Below are positions 9,780 to 16,512 of a stretch of DNA of 16,512 nt, in pieces (positions within the stretch are counted from its first letter, which is position 1; each line of letters starts with the position of its first letter). Location of the stretch: positions 1 to 16,512 of the forward strand of contig JALLAZ010000372.1 in the NCBI GenBank assembly GCA_036939755.1, given 5' to 3'. Origin of the DNA: Stephanodiscus triporus (taxonomy: Eukaryota; Bacillariophyta; Thalassiosirophyceae; Thalassiosirales; Thalassiosiraceae). Under the pieces are notes generated by a model. It was not told the DNA's origin. It worked only from the letters and a program-made list of their open reading frames with translations, and ran no database searches. Both the position numbers and the translations under genes were made by a program.

Positions 9780-9862
9780 AACTGTGTAATTTGTACACAA
9801 GTACAAGCATGAGAGATCGTCCTCAATTTCATTCTTCCAATATATTCTTCAGTGCTCATCGC

Positions 9863-10850
9863 TCAAGGAGGCATCCTCAACGCACCATCCAGGCGGATCA
9901 CCTCCCCATTGAGGTAGGGGTTCTGAATTATACTCCCCACGAGCCTCGCGTACTCGATCGGATCTCCCAACCGGGCTGGACACGGCACGTTCTTCACCAG
10001 CTGCTGGTGAACCTTCTCCGGCAATCCCGCGAGGAGGGGGGTCATGAAGAGGCCCGGCGCGATCGTCATCACGCGTATGCCCAACGGCGCCAGGTCCCGC
10101 GCCATCGGCAGCGTCATCCCGACGATCCCCCCCTTCGAGGCCGCGTACGCGACCTGCCCGACCTGCCCGTCGTACGCGGCGACGCTCGCCGTGTTGATCA
10201 CGCAGCCCCGAAGTCCGTCGACGTCCGACGTCGGACGGCGGGCCATGCGGTCCGCCGACAGCCTCGCGAGGTTGAACGATCCGACGGCGTTGACGGTCAT
10301 CGTCCTCGCGAACTCCTCGAGGGAATGCAGCCGGTGGGTCGCGGATCCGTCATCGTCGACCTTCCGGGAGAGGGTCTTCCTCGCCGGCGCGATGCCGGCG
10401 CAGTTGACGGCGACGTTGACTGGTTAGGGAAAATAATAAACCGAGACGGCGCATCGCGGCCGCCGGCGGGAGAGAAGGTCATCGCAATCGGGGGGGGGCG
10501 TGCGCGAAGTGGTGGGGGGGTGGGGGGGGGGTCGGAACGAACGGTCGGAACGACGCGCGGGTTGGCGGTAGACGCAGACACGCACCGTGCTCCCCGAACA
10601 TTCCCTCCGCCACGTCCAATGCGGAAGAAATCTCGTCCTCGTTCGTCACGTCGGCCGCGGCGAACTCGAGCGAGCCTACGACGTCGTCGTGCGCCGACGT
10701 CGTTGATTCTTTCAATTTCAGGAAGTTTTCGCGAGCGCGGGGCAGGTCCGCGACGACCACGCGGGCGCCGTGGCGGACGAGGTAGGACGCCGTGGCGGCG
10801 CCGAGGCCAGATGCGCCGCCGGAGACGATGGCGATGACGTTTTGGAACAT
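9863..10850 (-). CDS. HSD17B10: HSD10-like short-chain dehydrogenase, 3-hydroxyacyl-CoA dehydrogenase type 2 (two exons)
   Basis: Classical SDR closely resembling HSD10, the NAD-dependent 2-methyl-3-hydroxybutyryl-CoA/short-chain 3-hydroxyacyl-CoA dehydrogenase of isoleucine and fatty-acid breakdown. In animals the same protein is also a subunit of mitochondrial RNase P. Model: complement(join(9863..10419, 10586..10850)), 273 residues; 166-base intron with GTGCGT donor and CAG acceptor, frame kept, joining GEH to [11 protein letters not shown]. Cofactor site GGASGLG at 11-17, Asp35 at the end of beta-2 (NAD preference), ADVT at 66-69, NCAG at 94-97. Catalytic Asn132, Ser167 (NTASVAA), Tyr180 and Lys184 (AYAASK) are all present. 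The C-terminal stretch with [13 protein letters not shown]-like [10 protein letters not shown] and terminal RMPP is diagnostic of this subfamily. There is no long N-terminal presequence and no PTS1, so location is open. Convergent with the TLC gene, 83 bases between stops. Confidence 0.93.
10490..10531 (+). repeat. G-run cluster in the HSD10-like intron
   Basis: Three long G-runs (G9 at 10490-10498, G7 at 10514-10520, G10 at 10522-10531) plus shorter GG steps on the plus strand. The gene is transcribed from the minus strand, so its pre-mRNA is C-rich here and the template strand could form a G-quadruplex. Homopolymer lengths are error-prone in sequencing. Confidence 0.7.
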
Positions 10851-11072
10851 TCGATCTTACTTCCTGTGTGTGTATACTTATTCAGTTCCCAGCAGACAGA
10901 AGACACGCCCGGGGGCCCAACTCAAGTCGAAGCAGCTTGTGTTGTATTGTGTGATGCCGTTTTTTTTGGCGCTAACCAGCAAAAACAGCCCGCCCAGCCC
11001 ATCCAGCCAGCTAGCCAGCAGCCCAGCCAGAGAAGTCGACAGAGCTAGCTCCCCCCGACATCACCAATCACC
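10851..11072. promoter_or_regulatory. Divergent promoter region between HSD10-like and U2SURP genes
   Basis: 222 bases between two start codons that point apart. The U2SURP side (about 10978-11035) is a C/A/G-rich tract of recurring CCAGC/CAGCC units, probably 5' UTR, followed by the context CACCATGG at the start codon. No TATA-like element is convincing. Confidence 0.5.
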
Positions 11073-14050
11073 ATGGTCCAGCGACGTGGAAGGCCCATGA
11101 AGGCGTTTGACGACGGCAGCGGCAGCTCCGACGACGATGGCGACGACGCCTTCGCGACCATATCCAAGAAGAACAAGAGGCCCCGCGTCGCCCGCGATGA
11201 CGGCGCGCCCGCGTCGTCGTCGTCGTCGTCGTCGTCGTCCTCCTGCTCGTCGTCGTCGTCCTCGTCAAGCGCCGTCGATCCCCCGGCCCCTCAGACGATG
11301 GCCGCGGCGCGACATCACCACGTGAACGCCGCCCGTCAGGCGAAAATGGACGCCCTCCTCCTCGAGCTGCGCACTTCCAAGCCGTCCGATCCGGCTTCGT
11401 CCTCGTCCTCCTACCCCTCCCCGTTCGGCGGTGGCAACGGGGGGGGAGAGGATTACGGCAGCATCCACGACGGCGAGGGCGGCTTCTACGAACGCAACGG
11501 CAACGGCTTCGGCGGGCACGTGCCGCAGAAGAAGGGGAGCTACGTGGAGCCTGGGATGGAGCATCTGACGACGAACATATTCGTTGGGAATCTCGATCCG
11601 ATGACGACCGAGGAGGAGCTGACGGACGCGTTCAGGCGATTCGGTGAGAAGGATTATTTTAGATCCGCGATATACGTATTATGAATATAGATGTCTCTCT
11701 TTGTCGATTCAATTTTGGATGGCCTCGAGAGTGGGGAACTTCGAGGCGGGAAGGGGTGTTGCGAGTCGTTTGCTTGCGCTCGCGTTTTGATGCAACTATG
11801 CACATATTATTTCGAGGACCCGATGCTAACGCGAGCGTGAGGGTTTTCTCTCTTTCTTTCGATCACACGCATTGCGGATGCCTCGCATCGTCGAATCATG
11901 AAACGCACACTTCAGGCGATCTGTAAGCTCCCATTACAACAAATCGAATGCCCCATTTACCATTTCCAATCCCCTCTTCACGCTTGTTCTCTTTCACATC
12001 TAATGTCTCCTCTAGCTACTCCGTCAAGATTATGTGGCCCCGCACCTCCGAGGAAAGGTCGCGCAATCGCAACACGGGATTTGGTAAGCTTTAGCAACGC
12101 GTTTCTGACGAAAAAAAAAAATCGATCAAGCTTCATCGTCCTCATGATTGTCGCAACTAGTCTGCTTCATGCACCGCGCGGATGCGGAGGACGCTATGGA
12201 CGCCTACTGCGAGGCCGACCCGCTCGGCACGGGACGGCGAATGATTTTGCGGTGGGGGAAGAATGTCAAGATGACTGTGAAATTTGGCACCGGGGGCGTA
12301 CCTACGAACTTGAGGAAGAAAGCGAGGGACGACGGCCAAAACAATACGACTGCGTCAAGGCAGCGCGATGGAGTGGATCGCAGGGCGGACTCATTGGAAC
12401 GAGGGAGTCATAAATCGTTGGATCCGAATCAAAGCAAGACTTCCACATCATTATCAACTTCACCTCGCCCTCCTGATGAAGCTCTCTCACCGATTGTCAC
12501 CAAGGAACGGACGATGGCTCCATCACGGGGTCCAACCTACGATCATGCGCAGCATTCGGCAGAGGCCATAACTGTTATTGCACCTTCCGATCCTCGTCGA
12601 TTGAAGTTCATCACCACTGTTGCATCATTCGTAGCAAAGGACGGTTCCATACTGGAGCAAAAGCTGATTGAGACGCAATCCTTCAACCGCGATTTTCATT
12701 TCCTCACGCCCCGCGACGGCGACGCCGTTCATCCATTCAGTAGCGACAACGACGAAGATGACGTGCGCTTTGAGGAACACATTTTCTATCGCTGGCGCGT
12801 CTACTCTTTTGCTCAGGGCGATGGAGTAAGCNGACGTGCGCTTTGAGGAACACATTTTCTATCGCTGGCGCGTCTACTCTTTTGCTCAGGGCGATGGAGT
12901 AAGCTCCTGGCGAACAGATCCATTTGTCATGTTCGAGCCCCACGGACGATTCTGGATTCCCCCTCCGCTGAATACCCTCGCCGCGCAAGAGGAGGAAGAG
13001 GCCGAGAAGCGCCGGGAGCACAGGATACTAGCGGCGCAGGAGGAAAGGAGAAAGATGGCCGGTAAGAAGCAAGATTGCATTACCACCGGTGCTCAGATGC
13101 GACGCACGAACGCCGACAAGGGTGGAGGATTGAAGCTGAACGAATGGGAGAAGAAGGTCTTTAACGAGCTGTTGCGAGAGAAACTGTGCGCCTCGCAGGA
13201 ATCCATATGCGAGGCGATGTCGTTCGCCTTCGACAAAAGTGGCGCTGCCCTTGAAATTTCTCAACTTTTGAGGGCGGCCATGCTAGAGTCGGGAAATGGA
13301 ATCTCAGTCGACACAAGAATCGCTCGACTGTTCCTATTGTCGGACATTTTATTCAATTCCCAACAACCCGGGGTGAAAAACGCATTTCAGTATCGAGGTG
13401 AGGATATTGTTTGTCATCATTTTCAAAGTTTCGCGTCTCAATCCGATCTGACAAATATGATTTGCTCTTACACAGACGCTATCGAATCGATGTCACCGAG
13501 TGTGTTTGAAAGCCTCGGCAGGCATGGAGGTGGCCGCATGACCAAGAACAAGCTGAGAAAAGCAGTTAGCTCTGTGCTGGGTGCATGGACCAATTGGTCT
13601 GTTTATAACTCAACATTCATTGATGAGCTCGAGAACAAATTTGAAGGACGCGAAGTCAATGTTTCTTTCAAAATTAGCGAGGATTTAGACAAGAAGAACA
13701 ATGATGAAGTAGACACAGAATGTGGTAGCGCAGATGGCGACAAAGAGACCATTGCATCCGCCGACAAGGATATATCAGCTGTGTCAACCACTCCTAGAGG
13801 GACGTGGACATCTGCAAACAGTATTGATGCTCAACTTTCTGACGATGACATAGATGGTGAAGTTATTGATGATTTAGATGGAGAGTCATTAGACGACATC
13901 GATGGCGAGGAATTAGATGATGTTGATGGAGTGCAGTTAGATGATGTTGATGGAGTGCAGTTGGATGATGTTGATGGAGTGCAGTTGGATTATGTTGATG
14001 GAGAACAGCTGGATGACATTGATGGAGAAAAGTTGAATGACAATGATTGA
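11073..14050 (+). CDS. U2SURP: U2 snRNP-associated SURP motif protein, SR140/RRC1 (five exons, broken by an assembly duplication)
   Basis: Splicing factor linked to the U2 snRNP. Model: join(11073..11643, 11916..11922, 12016..12083, 12161..13397, 13476..14050), 794 residues once the 73 extra bases around the N at 12832 are discounted; as written, the frame shifts there. Start has a good ATG context. Order: acidic/Ser-rich N-terminus; RRM at about 166-252 with IFVGNL, the family-specific VKIMWPRT..E and NTGFVCF; Ser-rich linker; SURP/SWAP domain at about 358-436 (DPRRLKFITTVASFV); coiled Glu/Arg-rich stretch at about 465-490; CID domain at about 517-680 (ARLFLLSDILFNS, then VLGAWTNWSVY); and a C-terminal run of D-D-x-D-G-x-x-L repeats, also a hallmark of animal U2SURP. 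Exon 2 is only 7 bases and is needed to read FGDLYSVK. Introns: 11644-11915, 11923-12015, 12084-12160, 13398-13475. Domain order and repeats make the assignment firm. Confidence 0.93.
11214..11273 (+). repeat. TCG/TCC microsatellite coding poly-Ser
   Basis: A run of TCG and TCC codons, interrupted once by TGC, encoding about 20 Ser residues in the disordered N-terminus of U2SURP. Confidence 0.8.
11916..11922 (+). other. U2SURP: 7-base microexon (exon 2 of U2SURP)
   Basis: GCGATCT is flanked by CACTTCAG on the left and GTAAGC on the right, both good splice signals. Exon 1 ends with one spare base (TTC G) and exon 3 begins with one spare base (C TAC). Inserting these 7 bases gives F-G-D-L-Y-S-V-K, the expected RRM sequence leading into VKIMWPRT. 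Direct joining of exons 1 and 3 breaks the frame, and I found no other acceptor that restores it. Confidence 0.85.
12760..12904 (+). repeat. Perfect 72-base direct repeat around a single N (assembly join)
   Basis: 12760-12831 and 12833-12904 are identical over 72 bases, from GACGTGCG to GTAAGC, with one N at 12832 between. The N plus one copy adds 73 bases and shifts the U2SURP frame inside the SURP region. Removing one copy and the N gives an uninterrupted protein. This is the signature of two overlapping contig ends joined without merging. Confidence 0.93.
13398..13475 (+). other. U2SURP: Stop-free 78-base intron within the U2SURP CID domain
   Basis: GTGAGG at the 5' end and TTACACAG at the 3' end. 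Removal joins QYR to DAIES with a codon split after its first base, matching the CID helix pattern. The length is a multiple of three and no in-frame stop occurs, so retention would add 26 residues (starting GEDIV) rather than truncate the protein. Confidence 0.75.
13841..14047 (+). repeat. U2SURP: 24-base tandem repeats coding D-D-x-D-G-x-x-L units
   Basis: About eight 8-residue units of the form D-D-(I/L/V)-D-G-x-x-(L/I) at the C-terminus. The central units (about 13911-13990) are nearly identical at DNA level, indicating recent duplication; the outer ones diverge at third positions. Similar DG-rich repeats are known at the C-terminus of animal U2SURP. Confidence 0.88.
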
Positions 14051-14385
14051 GAAATCTAGATTACGTGGTACGATAACGGGAGAAAACGACGAGGCTGTAT
14101 CGTTTTTGGCTTGAGCTGATTACGAATAAAATGGATCGAGTTCAGGTATGCTGGACTTGGCTAAAAATCCATTGCTTCGCTCAGTTTGATGAATTGCACA
14201 TACAAGTCTAGTCTGTTTTGATTCTTTAAGCTTGTTGATTGAATTGTTTAAGTATCTAGACAGCAATAGGAGGGAAGTTTGTAAGCGCAAGCATTGCAGC
14301 AAACACTGGGACAGCTGAAGTGGCGAGGGGCACTATGATGGCACCAATGCGTGATATATTGAATTTACGATGCCACCCTCAGCTA
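14051..14385. other. Convergent 3' spacer between U2SURP and the PHD gene
   Basis: 335 AT-rich bases between facing stop codons, probably both 3' UTRs. A 60-codon open frame on the minus strand (14120-14302) has no recognisable feature. A further 3' exon of the minus-strand gene cannot be ruled out. Confidence 0.4.
14125..14130 (+). terminator. Possible polyadenylation signal AATAAA for U2SURP
   Basis: AATAAA begins 75 bases after the U2SURP stop, a plausible distance for a compact 3' UTR. The hexamer is not strictly used in diatoms, so this is tentative. Confidence 0.35.
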
Positions 14386-16512
14386 TCACCCCACTTCGGA
14401 ATCTTTTCCATCGGCGATTCCTCCACTTTTACCCAGCAGTTGACCATGAGTAAGGCTTGGCATGATACTCGCTCCATTCACTGTGGAAGACCTGCCATCG
14501 TTCAAAGACTCAACCAGTCTTTGACGCTGCAACCCCGGTGAATTCTTGCGAGACGGGCTGAGTTGTAGTTTCCGAGTTCGCACACAGGTCGGACAGCTCC
14601 AGACCTCATCGCCCTCAAGATCCACGGGGGCTAATCCAAGACAGGCCAGATGATACTGTGCGAAGAAATACGGTTTCGAATGAGCGAGGCCCCCAAAACG
14701 CAATTGCATTTAGAGTCATACATCAACAATCCACCTACCGATCCTGGGCACGTTTCACAACACACAAGTTCGCCCCCGTCCTCGCAAATCCAACATTCGT
14801 TCGAAGATTTGAGGCGGTCATCTTTCATCATATTCTTGAGCAAACCGTATCCGTGTTCGTATAGCAGCTGCGCGCTATCATCGTGGTCACTACTCGTCGA
14901 ATTTTGCACCCTGGTATTCTTTTTGTACTTGTGATAATAATACCAAATGCAAAATTCCACCGGTTTGTTAAGGGATAATGCAAGGGCATGCAATTTCTTC
15001 TTGCTTGCCATCAACGCTTCGTGAAATTGTTTGATGAAGATTGGGTCATCGTTGGCCCAGTCGTACCAACACGTCGGCGTCATGAGAAGACTTTCTGGTG
15101 GTGTCGAGGATGTATCAGTATTCTTCCAGAGCACCTGTTGTCTACATTGTATGTGAATATCGATGTGGCAGCGCAAACAATGAAGCATGTGCACGTGAAA
15201 ATGTCGTGCACTGACGATGGACGTAAAAAAAGGACACAGAGGGAAATTCGCCCCCCCGCCCAACCTTGTCCCATATAACATAAAAAAGGAGAACATCTCT
15301 ACAAAGAGAGAGACGGGGTGACTCACATGAAATTCTCTCCCTCTCCGTGTACGTGCGTCCCAGCCATTGGCAACTTCCCGACCTGATACTGTCTCCCAAC
15401 GCGTCCGTAGTACGTCATTTTATTTTTGCTCCCCGTATCCGGTATCCCCGCGACGTCCGCCCTCGTCCTATTAACGTCCCTTCTTCGTCGTCGTTGTCGT
15501 TGCCGTCGTTGTTGTTCATCATCCCTTCGCCGACGCCGTCGACGGGTATTCTCTTCATTCCTCCTCGCCCTCGCGGCGACGATCGCAGCGGCGAATTCGT
15601 CCAGCAGCAATCTCCCGCGTCCCGCGACGATGTCGTCGTCGTCCCTCGAGAGGCGGGTCCTGATCCCGCCGATATCCTCGTAGAAGGACGGCGAATCGTC
15701 GTCGTCGCCCCCCCTCCCCCCGTCGACGGAGGTAGGACGACAAGGGGGGGGGGAGGAAGACGACGACGACGACGACGGGGGGTGAGGAGGAGGAGGGGGG
15801 AAGAACCTCAACGCGCCGAAATCGTAGTTCACGTTCCGTTCGTACTTCCATCCCCAGGAGCGCATGCGCGGCCACATCGTCGTCCAGAACGCGTTAGTCA
15901 CGATGCGCGTCTCCTCCTCCTCCTCCTCCTCCTCCTCGTCGTCCTTCTCCTCCACCTCTGCCGCCGCCGTCGTCGTCGTCATCGACGGATCCCTCGACAA
16001 TCGTCCGGCATCCCGACACGAATCTCCTCCGACGCCGTGCCCGCGAGCAAATCGCCTGCCGTTCCTTGACGCGATGTCGACGGGATCGACGGGAGGGCGC
16101 CATTCCCATTCCTCCATCCGCGCGCCGCGGTTGTTTTTGACGTCGTCCGTAGTATTATTCGTCGTCGTCGGGAGGACGACGACCACGACGTCGCCGGGAT
16201 GCGCTCCCGCGGGACACACGACGCCAACGACCACGGTAGTCGACGCGTGGTACGTTCCGGAGGATTCGACCTCCTCGACGCTGTCCCCCCCTCCCCCCGC
16301 CCCGACGAGGGGACAGCGGACGAGGAAGACCTCCCCCGGCGACGTGTCCGGGGGGACGATCGCCGTCCGAAAGTTGGACCTTTTTGTGCAGTTGTAGACA
16401 GCGGCACATCCATCCGACGATGGCAGCTGGGCGGAACCTTTCCCGTTGTCCTTGCCTATCACTACTTGGAGAGGTGAAAAATGTTTGAAGATTACATCAC
16501 TCAAAGTCTTGT
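14386..16512 (-). CDS. ELM2-like/SANT-like/PHD chromatin protein (5' partial, at least three exons)
   Basis: Likely nuclear chromatin regulator; ELM2-SANT pairs typically recruit histone deacetylases and PHD fingers read histone H3 tails. Model: complement(join(14386..14655, 14739..15141, 15327..16512)), 5' end beyond the window. A pyrimidine tract then CAAG at 16465 suggests the first visible exon may really begin at 16464. Order: two short Pro-Gly motifs (VPPDTSPGEVFLV and CPAGAHPGDVVVV); an acidic run; a Trp-rich patch (WTTMWPRMRSWGWKYE); poly-Pro/Ser and Arg-rich tracts; ELM2-like GRVGRQYQVGKLP; after splicing, a SANT-like segment (FIKQFHEALMASKKK, then CIWYYYHKYKKN); then a PHD finger. 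The PHD is CWIC, CCETC, YHLAC and CPTC, with the intron between its second and third ligand groups. All junctions keep frame. The second acceptor (15142) was picked because the nearby CAG would shift frame. Stop at 14386 is the simplest reading. ELM2 is the weakest call. Confidence 0.75.
15907..15942 (-). repeat. CTC/GAG microsatellite coding poly-Glu
   Basis: A run of GAG codons on the minus strand (CTC triplets on plus) gives about ten Glu residues in the ELM2/SANT/PHD gene. Adjacent Ser, Pro and Arg runs (about 15480-15790) are of the same kind, so the middle of this exon is largely low complexity. Confidence 0.8.

Noticed and set aside
9791..10837. Plus-strand open frame of 348 codons opposite the HSD10-like gene
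   Set aside because: Arg/His/Pro-rich shadow. The minus strand encodes a full catalytic SDR, and this frame runs through that gene's intron.
12760..12904. A genuine tandem duplication or recombination site
   Set aside because: The one-base N between perfectly identical copies and the disrupted conserved domain fit an assembly join better.
12836..14050. A separate 404-residue gene starting near 12836
   Set aside because: It is the C-terminal part of U2SURP. The apparent break is caused by the duplicated 72 bases and the N at 12832.
15347..16069. Plus-strand open frame of 240 codons opposite the ELM2/SANT/PHD gene
   Set aside because: Arg- and Leu/Val-run translation of microsatellite DNA; the minus strand gives spliceable domains.

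Overview
This is a nuclear chromosome or scaffold piece from a eukaryotic microalga, most likely a diatom and probably a centric one. The reasons are: seven dense spliced genes with short GT-AG introns (about 77-272 bases); a stand-alone HSF-type DNA-binding gene of the kind greatly expanded in diatoms; long in-frame low-complexity inserts (Ser, Thr, Pro, Ser/Ala, Asp/Glu, Arg) inside otherwise conserved regulatory proteins; and CGA/TCG-rich composition. The species cannot be named from this window. I see no tRNA, rRNA, CRISPR array, transposase, reverse transcriptase or viral gene.

Layout, left to right. 509-1564 (+): HSF-type transcription factor, three exons. 1565-3089: long GC-rich spacer with no gene I can support. 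3090-6460 (+): PIAS/SIZ-type SUMO E3 ligase, five exons, with PINIT and SP-RING domains, candidate SUMO-interacting motifs and a huge low-complexity N-terminal half. 6728-8629 (-): GAPN-like aldehyde dehydrogenase, two exons, convergent with the SUMO ligase. 8883-9779 (+): single-exon TLC-domain membrane protein, divergent from the dehydrogenase. 9863-10850 (-): HSD10-like short-chain dehydrogenase, two exons. 11073-14050 (+): U2-associated splicing factor U2SURP/SR140 (plant RRC1), five exons including a 7-base microexon. 14386-16512 (-, 5' end off the window): chromatin protein with ELM2-like, SANT-like and PHD segments.

The genes alternate in strand, giving short convergent spacers (267, 83 and 335 bases) and two short divergent intergenic regions (253 and 222 bases) that probably hold back-to-back promoters. 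The genes do not form a pathway. Four are nuclear regulatory or RNA-processing factors (HSF, SUMO ligase, U2SURP, ELM2/SANT/PHD) and three are metabolic or membrane proteins. This is ordinary gene-dense chromosome rather than an accessory island.

The points most worth a second look are inside the genes: a 7-base microexon that restores the RRM of U2SURP; a 72-base perfect duplication around a single N that breaks the same gene and looks like an unmerged contig overlap; a stop-free 78-base intron in its CID domain; a Gln where the GAPN-like enzyme should have its general-base Glu; and SUMO-interacting motifs spread along the SUMO ligase. I found no convincing new multi-gene system.
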